Assembly (NCBI GenBank): GCA_903813345.2
Contig: CAIIXF020000012.1
Span: 17,987,520 to 18,051,519 of the forward strand
Direction of reading: 5' to 3'
Length of the DNA: 64,000 nucleotides
DNA from: Owenia fusiformis
Lineage: Eukaryota; Annelida; Polychaeta; Sabellida; Oweniidae
This document shows, one piece after another, positions 1 to 11,857 of the stretch. The position numbers and the translations under genes were made by a program. The notes under the pieces were generated by a model. The model was not told the DNA's origin. It did no database searches and saw only the letters and a program-made list of their open reading frames with translations. Positions within the stretch are counted from its first letter, which is position 1. The number at the start of each line of letters is the position of its first letter.

Positions 1-235
1 CTCTAACTGATACAATCTTCGAAATTTAAGAAAATTGTCTGAAACAAAAATGGCGGTCATAAAAAGGAAAATAGATCGCCTTTCAATTCAGTTTTTTCAT
101 TTGTTTCTTTTCTACGAATGATGTCACATTTTCAAAAATTCTGACCATGTACATTGTGATCCTTGTCCTGTAAATGATATGAGGAATTATTTGAATTGAC
201 TGGAGGTCAAAACAGAACTTGGTTTTAAAGAATAG
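1..235. repeat. Partial copy of the TTAA palindromic (foldback) element family
   Basis: This stretch matches, with divergence, the arms of the palindromic elements at 16.4-18.9 kb. Shared landmarks are the 'atggcggtcataaaaagg' block, the 'gatcgcctttcaattcag' block, the 'ttgtgatcc...gtcctgtaaatgatatg' block and the 'gactggaggtcaaaacagaac' block. The left part is cut by the window edge and no terminal TTAA is visible here. No coding potential is seen. Confidence 0.65.
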
Positions 236-788
236 TTCTAATATTGTGAAATTAGTGATGATAAAACGATGGCTCGGTGTTTGTGTGGCTTTTTACGTAT
301 AAACATCAGAGTTGAATACTCATGAGAGACTTTGGAATTTAGAACCACGAATTCCAAATTAAAACACACTATATAGACCTTAGGTATTCGTTTTATTTTA
401 AAACATCTTAAATATTGCAGTAGTATAGTCAAAATGCTGTATTTTAATGTCCCCACATTGCAAATACAAGATCACCATTCCTTGTAAGGCCAATTTTTCT
501 AACGTTGACCTACTTTTCATGATCAATAACCACTGGACATTTTCGAAATTGGCTGCTGAAAAAGTTGTCCAATTTGCCATAAATGGTAAATGTACTAAAT
601 GAGAACTGTCCTCACACCTTTATGACTACCATTCCTAAAATATCTTGATTAGATGATCCATCCATGTGTTTCCAAACAAGTGGTGTCTTTCGGAACTGTT
701 CATTCTGAAATTCTTTAAAAACTGACGCATTTCTTCCTTAGCAAAGTTGGCTAATGGTCTGACGAGTAGAGGATGCATTTTAAACTAC

Positions 789-1417
789 CTTTTTCAAATC
801 CTCATAGCTAATGACCAAAATGTTTGGGTTCCCTGATATCTTCTCTAACCAGTCAGGGACAGAATCAAGCCATCGACCATATTCATCTATAGTTCAACGA
901 ATAATTATTAAACACACTGCAAGGAAATTGAGAAGTCGGAACATACAGAAAGAGAACAAAAGGAATATTAGTCATAGCAAGTCATAGAAGGACTTGACTC
1001 ACGCGGTCCGTTCAGCATCATGTCAAAGTATTCAGTCCATCCACCATTAAAACAATATGCGTAGTGGAATGCCTCCATGTGGTGGAGGTATGATACTGCC
1101 ACATCCTTTGGATTTCTGTACATGTAGAACATCTTGCACCCTTTAGTGAAAACGTCCTGGAATCAATCATCTAACATGAAAAGTTTACCTCCTATCATTG
1201 TTTTATATAATAGTTGATTGTGCAAAGCATGCAAATAAACCGACAATATTACATTAAGGTTATATTGAAGAATTTTTATTCTTAAAATTTGCATCGAACT
1301 AAACGAAGTTTTCTATCTCAGGGAAGGGGTTCATAGTATAATTATATAAGTATATTATTTTTTCTCACTTTGTGCCATGTTGTAGCATATTGACAACCTC
1401 ATTCATCCAATGGTGCC
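789..1417 (-). pseudogene. Cytosolic sulfotransferase (SULT)-like gene, three exons recognisable, incomplete
   Basis: Three minus-strand blocks with GT-AG borders resemble sulfotransferases, which move sulfate from PAPS to hydroxyl or amine acceptors in the cytosol. Exon 1369-1417 reads GHHWMNEVVNMLQHGTK, at the place of the 5'-phosphosulfate loop (usually K-S-G-T-x-W). Exon 1003-1156 contains MFYMYRNPKDVAVSYLHH and GGWTEYFDMMLNGP, the 3'-phosphate-binding RNPKD..S motif and the W-x-x-F region. Exon 789-886 follows in phase and reads YGRWLDSVPDWLEK, then NPNILVISYEDLKK. About 60 residues expected between the first two exons are missing, phases do not join there, and the phosphate loop is altered. 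The C-terminal exon is not clear: 500-765 has only weak SULT-like pieces (ANWTTFSAANFENVQWLL). Either a decayed copy or a real gene with diverged exons that I cannot place. Confidence 0.7.
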
Positions 1418-2655
1418 CTGGAAATACAGACACACGAGAATCTCTTCTCTGCCTACTTCAATCATCTCAATAAAATCAGGTTAAACCAAGATTTTTTCAG
1501 TTTTCGGGCATCTTGCTACTGATTTAGCTGTTTTCCGTTTTTCATAACCCCGACGATCGGAAGTCCAGTAGGGATATAGTGAAGCTCGTCCGTCAGTCCG
1601 GTTGTCTGTCCGGAGCATATCTCAATACAAGTCACAATACAATTTCAAAGGATAGGTATCGATATGGCGAACTAAATTCAACAATGTTTTTCTCTTAAAC
1701 CAATTATTGAAAACACGGTCCTTTATTACATGTAATGTTGACTGATTGGCGACAATTTAATGCAATAATTATTTATATATATTTTATATAACTGTTTTTG
1801 TTAACACTTTTTGTTTTTTAGTGCCTATGTTTTTGTTCCTTTCTACCAATTCTTGAGAATGAAATAATACGTTTTTCCGAACCTTGTTGGAACAAAATAG
1901 CATAAACATGTTTTAGACCTCTCAATATTAAAGTTATACAAAGGAATTTTTGGTTGATTTTAAAAAAGTATTCAAAAAATTAAAAAGTATTCAAAAGTAT
2001 TCAAGCAGAATCCCCCAAAATAGATAAAAATCAAGATAAAAATTTTATTTCATTAACAAGATACTTTGATTTTACAGAAAACTTGCTATGTCTGTAGCTT
2101 CAGGTACTGATAATTTGAAGATGCTACCCTTTGCCTGTAAAAAGTTTTAGATGATAACTTAACTAAAATGTCGCCCCTCTTACGGCTTGTAGGATTAACT
2201 GTTTATATACAGGAAAATAACAATTAATCATCTTGATTTGAACACTTTGTTTTTATTTCAAAACATCAAATGACTACTATTACGGTAAGGCCTAAGAATA
2301 CTTTATCCGTCTAATCTTTGACGACAGTCTGAGATAAATGTGTGTTGACGAGTCCTGTAGTTAATTAATCTTGGTTTTAAAACCGAAGCTTTGATTGTGG
2401 GCTGTTCTGCCCCAACCATGGGCCATTTTGCCCTTCTTTCAACATTATTTTCGACCACTCTGAAAAATCACAGAAAATGTGAAATACAATTCCTTCCTTG
2501 ATAAAATGGAACATCAAAGTGCACTGCGATGATTGACAGATTAGAAAAACCTCTGCACGGATCAAATTATTATGAGGGCCGTTTTGCCCCATGCTCCTCA
2601 GAGGGAGGGGACGGGCTAATGCACCTACACAGAACACAGCCGCTTAATGATTACT
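1418..2655. other. Intergenic DNA, no gene seen
   Basis: AT-rich DNA without a convincing exon. It holds one repeat end at about 1545-1612 (listed separately). Short 'ggccattttgccc' and 'gggccgttttgcccc' blocks occur near 2400 and 2580. If the sulfotransferase gene was ever complete, its first exons should have been here, but none could be recognised. Confidence 0.6.
1545..1612 (-). repeat. Solo 3' end of a Helentron-like element
   Basis: The stretch carries 'gtagggatatagtgaagc' followed by a CCGT-type simple repeat (gtccgtcagtccggttgtc), the same order as at the 3' end of the complete element at 52197-52985. The terminal hairpin arms are diverged and the rest of the element is not traceable. 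Confidence 0.5.
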
Positions 2656-3313
2656 ACAATGCACGAGGGGAAAGAGTACCCGTGTATATACAACCTACCG
2701 CCGAGCAAGACACGCATATACCGCCAAGCAAATGTTTGATAATGTCATCTCGTAGGAAAATGGACAATAAAGGTAATATAATGTCACTATCAATTCCTTT
2801 GGATGGTTAGAATTGTTACTAAGATGTTCTAGCAGGCGCATTTGGCCTAGAATTATAGTTGAAATATATTTTTATGTCCAAATTAAGAGATAAGTTAAAC
2901 GTATAATGGTTTTCGATTTGTTTTTCTCATTCATACTCGCTTTAATTGATAATGAGCCATACATAAGACATACTTGGGTCGGTAAATGGATGTCCATATG
3001 CATAATATATTAAGTGTCAAAATATTAGGTCAAAATAGCACTTTTGAACAGCAAAATCTTCACTTAAACTTTGTGCCAAAAGATCCGATGTTATCGGACA
3101 TCGGACCCGATGTGATCGACGAGTAATATAATAAAGATCCGAAAATATCTTGAGTAAAGGATCTCAGAATCCGAACATTACTTGAGTAAAATCTGCTGAG
3201 ATCCGATTTTATCGTCGAGTTTATGACGTGCTGATGAACAAATAATAAACATACAATCTGCATCATTCATGTGAATCATTTTGTTGTGAACAATAAATGA
3301 AACTGAAAAAAAT

Positions 3314-3526
3314 ATGGCCATCACGAGTTACCACTGCACATCGAAACATTGTATTTCAGGTCCTCGGTACAAATGCTTCCACTGTAGTTATAAATCACAC
3401 GAGATGGATGACTTTGTGGTCCACTTCAGTCAGCACCATCCATTACTGAGTATTAAAATATTATTTGGGATATACAATATGTGTTCCCTTGCCCTCGGGA
3501 GGAACATAATCCCTATGTATATCTGA
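3314..3526 (+). CDS. Small ORF with one C2H2-like finger, inside a transposon
   Basis: A 70-codon ATG ORF encodes RYKCFHCSYKSHEMDDF followed by VVHFSQHHP. The spacing is that of a C2H2 zinc finger with a trailing H-P, the same style as the fingers of the large gene at the right end of the window (for example KCPYCDF...KSHP). The ORF lies within the inverted-repeat element 2662-4712. It may be the first exon of a host or transposon gene, a captured fragment, or chance. No continuation exon or promoter was recognised. Confidence 0.3.
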   Translation: MAITSYHCTSKHCISGPRYKCFHCSYKSHEMDDFVVHFSQHHPLLSIKILFGIYNMCSLALGRNIIPMYI

Positions 3527-3814
3527 TGGATACTATTTTTTCATTGGTTTTGAATTTAGCGCCAAAAATGGTTTGACAAATAGCTTCTTTGCATTGAACT
3601 GCAAAGAATACAGTTCCAAGCAGTATGTGCTTTTTAAAATGATTTGAATGTTTTATGCAGTCATTTTGTATAACACCTGTTCAGTTTGAGTAAATAATTA
3701 AGTTTTTGAATAAATTAAAACATGGCAACGAGTGCGAAGGACCAAATGTCTTTCCAAAATCTTTGGACTATGATCAGATAGAATAGTAGTGATCATCGAC
3801 AATGAAAATATTCA

Positions 3815-4262
3815 TTCATTCATTATATATTTATTCAATTTAAAAAGTGTAGAGTAATTACAGTAGTCGCTGCCTAGCGCATTTTGCATTATAGGCTAGC
3901 ATTTCAAGTTATACATAAAACAAAAATTAGAGAAGGCGAGTGAGTAAGTGCCAGTAAGCTTTAATGCCAACAGTAAATCATGAAGAAGTGAATTAAGTTT
4001 TACTAGAAACGAATTCAACAAACTTTTCTTTTAATTCAGAATCCTTTCCAAGTGAAAGGGAATTTTAAAAAATTAGATATTCAATTTTTCTTGTCCAAGT
4101 CCACAGGTTGTACTGTTCGAGGGATTCTTCAAGTTGTGTTCTTTGAATAGAATGGCGCTTGCAATGCAGAATTAAATGTTTTTGGGTTGCACTCTTACCA
4201 CAGACACATAGGAAATTATGTTGATTCAAGTGTAAGCATAATTTCAATGTTTTAAAGAACTT
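3815..4262 (-). pseudogene. 3' end of a non-LTR retrotransposon (LINE), decayed
   Basis: The minus strand encodes the end of a LINE reverse-transcriptase ORF: CVCGKSATQKHLILHCKRH is the C-terminal CCHC-like knuckle (C-x-C-G...H...C) found after the RT domain. At the 3' end (lower coordinates) the sequence runs into ATTCATTCATT-type simple repeat, a tail seen in CR1/L2-like LINEs. Only the last part of the ORF is present, so this is a 5'-truncated dead copy. Confidence 0.7.
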
Positions 4263-4859
4263 TGCCGGAAACAGACGTTGACGTATAGTGCTGCGGGAAT
4301 TATATCATATTATTTTATATTCCGGTGCCAGGAGTATATGATAAATAAACAGGAATATTTGTGATATGGCAGTGAAATAAATATGATACATTTACACCTA
4401 TAGTATCTTTGAATTGATTGAAGTAAAGACAGCCATGGTTGTTACTTATTCAAGATGTAAATCATCATTCAAATATTTAGAAGTTGAATTTAGCGATTGG
4501 ATAGTAAACATTGCGCCAAGTACTCATTATTTTGCAAACATGAGTGCCTGGAAGAATAACGTAATCAGTTACACACAATTCTGTGTTTTATCTGTTTCTC
4601 ATATTGAAAAATTCAAGATATAAAGTTATAACTTAGCCCCTACATTTTCAGACATCTTCGGGTCTTTGCTCGGCGGTAGGTTGTATATACACGGGTACTC
4701 TTTCCCCTCGTGACAATGTATGTGTACTGTATAAAAGTATGTATTATACAAAAACGGTAGATCTACCTGATATCAGCTGAGTCTCTCTGCCATCCACACG
4801 AGTCACAAAAAATGTATGTCGGGAACATGATCATCGGTGCAAGCATGTGATTTTTTTAA

Positions 4860-6100
4860 ACATATTATTTATTTCCTTCATAAACAAAAAATACACAAAA
4901 TATCTACTACCAATCGCCATAGGCATTCTAGGTAGTTTAAATTACAATAGAGGATTAATTACAGTAATCATAGATGGTTATTGGTAATGTGAGAGGTTGG
5001 GAGGGAGGGGGGGGGGTTGTCACAAGATACAAATGAGAAAATTTTTAATTTGACGAAAACTTATAACAGGCCTGTACAAATTGCATCACTATATCTATCA
5101 GGATTTTCTGAGAATCAATAGAGTTCATTTTCATAAATTAAATATTTGACCTGTTCTGTCTAACTTGAAATAAGTTGAGTATCAAACAATAAATTTTGTT
5201 CACGAAGTGCAGTCATCATTTTATTACGTCCATGGGTATGGCGAGGGCAGGTTAGAATGAAATGCTTTGTGTCTTCAGTAGAGCCACAGAGGCATTTATT
5301 GTCAATTATTCCAGTACAATTATGAGTAAAGAAATCGTCTAAGTTAAGGGCAAAATCAACTCGAAGCCTATTTAGCAGTTTTTCGTTGGTTCTACTTAAA
5401 TTTAGTTTTGTAGTTGGTATGAAGTTTGAAATAGGGATAAATAATTTATAAGTTTTAAAACTGGTGCTTTGGAGAGTCTCATTGAAATATTTCTTGGACA
5501 GGAAAAGGGTAAGAAGTGTCTTAAAATTCTAGTTGCTTGGTTGCGATGTTGGTCAAAAAGACTATGGACATAATAAGGCACTTCCTTTCTTACAATTTTG
5601 AACATCAGTCTTAGCTTTTTTCGTGTCTTTTGACAGTCAGCGATTTCCACTGTAAACATTTGAAAGTTTTTGAGGTGTTAGAGCCATGCAGTACCCCAGC
5701 ACATATAACATCAGCTTGATAGTGGATTTTATCAAGCTTAGATAAGGCCGCCAGGGATGACGATCCGTAAATGGAGCTACAATAGTCAAAATGAGACGCC
5801 AAATTATTTCAAGATGGTGCGACTGTATTTTGTTTGATATGAGCTTCAGAGGATTTAATAATTTTTGAACTTTATTAGACAGATAGTTAATATGGTCATT
5901 AAAAGACAAATTCTCATCTAAGATAAAAGCCCGGGTGCTTGTGTGATTGCTTTTGAGGGATAATTTCACCGTCAAAGTAAACATGAGCAGAGACATTTGA
6001 ATATTTTTTGTCGGTTTGAGCGAAAAACTAAATGAGCACTTTTAGATGCTTTAAATTTCAATTGCCAGGTTTTAGACCATACAGACAGTTTCTTGTCCAC
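4860..6100 (-). pseudogene. 5'-truncated, frameshifted LINE: RT C-terminal half and knuckle
   Basis: Translation of the minus strand from about 6050 to 5150 gives, in changing frames, RT palm-to-thumb sequence (FILDENLSFNDHINYLSNKV, then FDYCSSIYGSSS and LDKIHYQADVICAGV). A C-terminal knuckle region follows (CLCGSTEDTKHFILTCPRH), ending at a stop near 5157. Frame changes occur at about 5640 and 5800. It belongs to the same general LINE clade as the tail at 3815-4262 and differs from the RNase H-bearing LINE at 39.9-43.2 kb. The 3' border near 4860 is approximate. Confidence 0.75.
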
Positions 6101-7030
6101 CCACAGCTATCACATACCACTACAGTGCTGACCATAAATAAAAAATTACACCTAGATTTGCTGAAGTGAGGATTTTTCAAAAGAAGAGAATTTTCAAGAG
6201 GCTAAACTTCAGTGGATTAGAGCATACAATGTAAAATATACAAAATTAAGGGATGTGTATCTAGACATTATTTGAAAGTATGAAGTCTCAAATAAACATG
6301 GTCTGGAAATGGTGATAGAAAATCCAGGTCATTCATTCACATCATTCAAAGCCCTGCCAACGGGGCGTGGATGTTAATCTGGCATGCTTTTCAAAGGAAC
6401 AAAAGTCCGACGAAAGCGGAGGAAAAACTGAATTTCGTTTCCTTGTTTCACTCCGTTGCATATTGGTATATAACTTGGAATCCCAAACACCCGGATGTAC
6501 TATGCACAAATTGTTCGCGGTTACGGATCTTTGTGCGCGGTTCAAGAAATATGTTCGGAAACAAGGAAATGGTGGTGCGCGACATAAGATTTCACGTTCG
6601 CGATATGAGATTCGTGGTTCGAGTGCAAGGAACGTAGTTCGTGGTATCAGAACTGATGTTCGCGTTGTTGGAAGTCTAGGAGGCCTGTAATTGGGCTGAT
6701 TAAAATTAAATCCATATCTTAACTTCCCTAGATCAAAGCCATTTCAGTCATCTTCACATTTCACTGGGATCCCTGCTGGTTCAATTAGTAGTTTTAGCTT
6801 TCAATTCCATTTAAATGGGACAGCAGAGTTTTGATAGCTACATTAAAATTGGTTCCATTTCTCCATACATCGTTTTACTTTACATGTTTAACGAAAGGGG
6901 GGCAGTACCTTACTGAATCACTTGCGCCTTGTACTTCTAGTCCCTGATCTGGTCCCTCTGAAAACAAGTTTTGTTGTCCGGTACTTTCCCACAAAAAATG
7001 ATTGTACCGTTTGATAGAACAGACTTCCCT
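6101..7030. other. Intergenic DNA, no gene seen
   Basis: Open frames around 6342-6690 overlap one another on both strands and show no recognisable domain. Between 6540 and 6670 there is a loose repetition of 'gttcgcg/ggttcg' and 'gatatgagattcg' motifs. I see no exon here. Confidence 0.5.
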
Positions 7031-7034
7031 CATA

Positions 7035-8950
7035 AAGAAAACAGAAATGGAAACAGGGGCAAAAGGCACAAAAATGGGGTTAGACAAGGTGGCGTTATGA
7101 AGTCTCACTTTCTTGTCATCATGATTCCAGGAAAACCACCAGATGGATTTACTTCAAATTTTCACACATGTTACATGGTAAGAAGTTCTAGAGCTGATTA
7201 ACTGTCCGGCGGCCATTTTGCATTCTGGTGGCCATCTTGGAATTTTTTTAGATAAATATTGTCATCGCGATTCCAGAAAAACCAATTAACAGATGTACTT
7301 CAAATGTTCCTCAAAAAATATGTAGAATATATATTGATAGAAACAGGATCAAAAGGCACAAAAATGGGGTTAGACAAGGTGGCGCTCTGAAGTCTCACTT
7401 TCTTGTCATCATGATTCCAGGAAAACCACCAGATGGATTTACTTCAAATCTTCACACATGTTACATGGTAAGAAGTTCTAGAGCTGATTAACTGTCCGGC
7501 GGCCATTTTACATTCTGGTGGCCATCTTGGAATTTTTTTTAGATAAATATTGTCATCGCGATTCCAGAAAAAACAATTAACAGATGTACTTCAAATGTTC
7601 CTCAAAAAATATGTAGAATATATATTGATAGAAACAGGATCAAAAGGCACAAAAATGGGGTTAGACAAGGTGGCGTTCTGAAGTCTCACTTTCTTGTCAT
7701 CATGATTCCAGGAAAACAACAAAATGGATTTACTTCAAATTTTCACACATGTTAAATGGTAAGAAGTTTTAGAGCTGATTAACTTTCCGGTGACCATCTT
7801 GCATTCTGGTGGCGATCTTGCATTCTGGTGGCCATCTTGGAATTTTTTTTAGATAAATATTGTCATCGCGATTCCAGAAAACCACTTAACAGATGTACAG
7901 ATTCCAGGAAAACCACTTTATGATTTTCTTGAAATTATTACACATCGTTACATGGTAGGTTACATGCTACCTTTTATATTGATCTAAACAGGGGCAAGAG
8001 GCACTCAAATGGGATTAGACAAGGTGGGATTCTGAAGTCTCACTTTTTTGTCATCACGATTCCAGAAAAACCACCAGATGGATTTACTTCAGACAGACAT
8101 GTTACCTTGTAAGAAGTTCTAGAGATGATTAACTTTTCAGCGGCATTCTTGCATTCTGGTGGCCATCTTGGAAGGTTTAAGATAAATCTTGTCATCGCGA
8201 TTTCAGGAAAACCAAATGGATTTACTTCAAATTTTCACACATGTTACATGGTAAGAAGTTCTTTAGCTGACAGAGGGGGATTAACATCAGAATTCAAAGA
8301 TGACATACGCTTATAATGTAAACCTGTATTCAGGTATTGAGATGACATACACCTCTGATAACGCTTCGATTATGTTGATTCATGGCGTATTAAGCAATAT
8401 TATGGTTTGATTTTTCACATCAAGATAAAGAAATATCATATGTAAGGATTATGTTTACAGCGATTAAAACATCACGACGACGCGCTTTGTTCGAATATTA
8501 ACTGGTGAGAATTTGCGCAAACGAAGGTGGTACGCAAGAGACGTATTATGTCAATCATCGCTAAAGCTGTGGGGCTTTCCCTCCTCTTATAGCTGATTGA
8601 CTTTTCAGCGGCCATCTTGCATTTTGACGGCCATCTTGAAGGTTTTTTAATAAATTTTGTCATCGCGATTCCAGGAAAACCACTGGACAGGTTTACTTCA
8701 AATGTTCACACATGTTACATGGTGAGAAGTCCTAGAGCTCATTCGTTTTCCGGTGGCCACCTTGCATTCTGGCGGCCATCTTGGAAGTTTTACATAAATC
8801 TTGTCATCGTGATTCCAGGAAATCCACTTAACGGGTTGTCTTCAAATGTTTACACTTTTCACGGGTGTAAGTGCATATTTCGTGTATGGTATCAAATGAT
8901 TTTTAAAACCTCGATATATTGATAGAAACAGGGGCGAAAGGCACTAAACA
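7035..8950. repeat. Tandem array of ~300-bp units, decaying rightwards
   Basis: A unit of about 300 bp begins near 'gaaacagg..aaaaggcac', with landmarks 'ggggttagacaaggtgg', 'cttgtcatcatgattcc', 'cacacatgttacatgg' and 'ggccatcttgga'. It occurs at about 7045, 7340 and 7630 with high identity. More diverged copies follow at 7985-8270 and 8590-8950. The last two are separated by the MITE at 8271-8589. Open frames in this region are products of the repeat. Confidence 0.85.
8271..8589. mobile_element. MITE (copy 1 of a two-copy family), inserted in the 300-bp array
   Basis: The insert interrupts a tandem unit; TAGCTGA is present on both sides (8264-8270 and 8590-8596), consistent with a 7-8 bp target duplication. 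The ends are loosely inverted (CAGAGGGGGATTA... / ...CCCTCCTCTTA). The interior matches the element at 13734-14402, for example 'acgaaggtggtacgcaagagacgta' on the plus strand near the right end. Confidence 0.75.
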
Positions 8951-9951
8951 CTCATTCCAGATATAAGGTGCAATTAAGGGTCCAGTGCAACGAGTCTACA
9001 TGAGCTGGTTAGACCAAATGTTTTAAAATATTTTATTAGTATAACATGTTGCCGATAATAACTACATTTCATTTTGGACAATGCATGTCTGATATATTTT
9101 TTACAGACTCGAATATATGCCAAATTGTTATGTACATTATTGCCCCCGGGTTGAAGTATTGACAATAGTATACGTATTTCTTTTAAACTGGGTGACCCAG
9201 AAATTATTTTATTGGGCATTCTAATAGAGTGACCAAATCATTATATCTTAATCTCAATTTGGGCCAGATTCCATATTTTTTCTTTTCATTATGCATTCTG
9301 ATACACGTGTCGCCGGTTTTTGAGGTGTAAACCCCCTGTGTTACTGATCACGAACTAGCTTCAAGAAATATTGAGCATGATTAAAATTAAGTGTGTCAGT
9401 CAAAGTATTTTATCATATATATCAAAATAAAATTTAGTAAAAGGTGGGCGAGTTGTTTGTAGAATGAATCGGGGGATTTTTTTCATGAATTTCGCTTATG
9501 TTTTTCATCCAAAAAACATCAATACACTTTAAAACATTTTGTTTACTTTAAGATTACACCATGTAATCCAAAAATATATTTCTCATTTTCAAAGATAATC
9601 CATGGATTAACACCCAGGTATTTTTATTTTTCAAACTTCAGAGGGCTGGGAATCATTGATGCTCAACGCTTTTGAATACGATAAATGCTGTTTTAAATAG
9701 GTTTTACGTATGCCAATAATTTCTCAAATTATGTAAGCTGAATGGATTACATAATCCCTAGAATATTCTCTTGGAGGAATCCAATGATAGTTCCAAGCAG
9801 ATTTTTAGATGGCAGGTAAGTAAATTCTTTAGTAATCGCCTTATTGGGTTGAGTTAGTTTATATTCAAAAATTATATATGATTCTGTAAAGATGTCAGTG
9901 TGGATGCTATATAGATTGCACACGTATAGTAAGCTGTATAATCCTATATTA
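8951..9951. other. Intergenic DNA, nothing recognised
   Basis: AT-rich sequence with scattered short frames on both strands. No domain, repeat array or element border was recognised before the inverted repeat that starts at 9952. Confidence 0.5.
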
Positions 9952-10722
9952 CACTCCCCTCCATAAGTTTGGCAACCTTTTTTCTCCATTGAACTACGTG
10001 TTCAAGCCTCTTTACGTTTGAATTTTTATTTACTTTACAGGCGATGATAGAACTTTAAATATTGATGGAAACGTAACTTGACTTTATTTCCAATACCTCC
10101 AAATTTTCCCAATTTTTTCCCTCAATTACAATAGGTCGAAAATTGATGATAAGTTTGATGAATTTTTGAAAATCGTCATTCCCATGTAATCCAATGGGAA
10201 ATTGAGGGTTCGGGGCAAATCAGAAATCAGGATATCTTTTCAGTAAAAGATTCAGCAAAAAAATATTTCTTTATAGAAAATTGAATTGTCTAACTTTTTT
10301 GAACACTAAATGTTTAGTTTATTTGATGAATATTAAAGTTACAGCGCTTCAAAGTCATTTTTGAAAAGAATTTTTCGCCTCCTGTGTTATTTCAATGGGA
10401 GAGGTTTTTTGAAAAACAGTTTTGACTTTAAAGCCCTATAACTTTGTTGAACCTGAAGAAACATATCAATTTTTTGTTAAATAAAGTTAGCAAATTCAAT
10501 TACCTGCCTAACTCGTATTTTTTGCAAGGACTCGGATGGATTGATATTCTGTCATATGACTCGCGGCAAACCTACCATTTCCCATTGGTTAACATGGGAA
10601 TGTCGATTTTCAAAAATTTATCAAATTCATCATCAATTTTCGACCTACAGTAATTGAGGAAAAAAATTGAGAAAATTTGGATGAATTGGAATTAAAGTCA
10701 AATTACGTTTCCATCAATAGTA

Positions 10723-11751
10723 CGAGGGGGGATTCATAAGTAGTGGGACAAATGCCATAACTTCCCTTATATCAATCAGATTTTATTCAAATTTGGAACA
10801 CAGAACCAAAAACATGTGATAATCAATGTGTAAAAATTTCAAAAAGTTACACCCAACTTCAGTAAAGTGAGAGTTCCAATCATGACGTCACAACAGGGTC
10901 CACAGAGCACATTGTTTGTCACTAATTGCTAGTTTAAATGCAAGTCTGAACTGATATTTAGGACGTGATCTAATCCGTGACTTATAGCGAGTCCTTTGTG
11001 GAGCACATCAATTCTGTGCAAGACTATTGATTCCTAATCCTTCTGGTGCAATCTCACTCTTTCTCAAAGTATTCGCCATGACAATCAATGCATTTTTGGC
11101 ATCTCCTCAACCATTCTAGATGCACCCTCAAAACCATATTTTCGAAGATTGGTCATTTCGGCTCTCACAGCATATTCAGAATACATATTAAGAATACCAC
11201 CTATATAATGTAGATTTTTTTACTTCATCTTTCCCATAGACTTCCAACAAACCTCTATAGGTCTTTAATACTGAAAACTTCTTCAAAGCATTAAATTTAA
11301 TCACAGCACGGATGTTTATACGTGATTCTTGCTTTTTCATTGCTATTTTAATCAAATTTTGCTCCGTCCAAGAAGGACTGAAAATGGCAGTGTCCTGGCG
11401 TCACTGCTTTGTGTGACATCACAATACCATGATGATGTAATATATGTTACAGTTGTCATGACTACAACGCTTGAGACAATATGAAACCAAATATTTGAAA
11501 ATAACTGTCATTTTGAGATATTTATGACCATATTTATGTTGATCAAGCCCTACATTTTTTAACTGCTCCGTTAACCCCTACTTTTGGTTACCATAGCAAC
11601 CGTTGTTGCTAGGGAACAAAATGAATTAAATTGAAATTTCACCAAACAATGCCTTATATCCTAAGTCCATTCATGTGCCAAATTTGGTTGAGATATGTAC
11701 ACAGGGACTTGCTGCCTCAGAAAAGTCCCACTACTTATGAATCCCCCCTCG
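10723..11751. mobile_element. Mariner-like element nested in the right arm of the foldback element
   Basis: The terminal inverted repeat, beginning CGAGGGGGGATTCATAAGTA, recurs as reverse complement ending at 11751. TA lies on both sides (10721-10722 and 11752-11753). Removing the insert and one TA restores the continuity of the outer arm ('ccatcaatagTAtatg'). The interior contains the end of a mariner transposase gene on the minus strand. Confidence 0.85.
11054..11390 (-). pseudogene. Mariner transposase, C-terminal remnant
   Basis: Reading the minus strand to the TGA at 11054-11056 gives WLRRCQKCIDCHGEYFEKE, closely matching the C-terminal signature of mariner transposases (W-x-x-R-x-x-K-C-I-x-x-x-G-x-Y-F-E-K). 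Upstream the frame is broken and only weak similarity can be followed (for example Y-A-V-R-A-E-M in another frame). The catalytic D,D34D region was not recognised, so the element cannot mobilise itself. Confidence 0.7.
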
Positions 11752-11857
11752 TATATGTATTTTCATCGCAGGTTAAGTCAATAATAATTCAAAGGTAAAG
11801 AGGCTTTAACACGTAGTTCAATGGGGAAAAAGGTTGCCAAACTTATGGAGGGTAGTG

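Larger units (their letters stand above)
2662..4712. mobile_element. DNA transposon-like element with 47-bp terminal inverted repeats
   Basis: The 47 bases from 2662 (starting CACGAGGGGAAAGAGTACCC) recur as an exact reverse complement ending at 4712. The hexamer ACAATG lies directly outside both ends (2656-2661 and 4713-4718), which fits a target-site duplication. The interior has no transposase; it holds a small zinc-finger-like ORF (3314-3526) and the tail of a LINE (about 3815-4262), so it is non-autonomous. A 6-bp duplication does not settle the superfamily. Confidence 0.75.
9952..11857. mobile_element. Foldback/Tc1-mariner-type element, TA-flanked, split by a second element
   Basis: The ends form inverted repeats of about 75 bp (CACTCCCCTCCATAAGTTTGG... 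at the left; the reverse complement ends at 11857), flanked by TA on both sides. The arms continue further: 10060-10195 matches the reverse complement of about 10580-10720. Without the 1-kb insertion at 10723-11751 the element would be a near-palindrome of about 0.87 kb. No coding capacity of its own is seen. Confidence 0.8.

Noticed and set aside
6342-6690. Overlapping 67-107 codon ORFs on both strands
   Set aside because: No domain, no splice context, and frames on both strands are equally long.
7035-8950. CRISPR-like array because of regular repetition
   Set aside because: Units are about 300 bp with no short repeat-spacer structure, and the DNA is eukaryotic.
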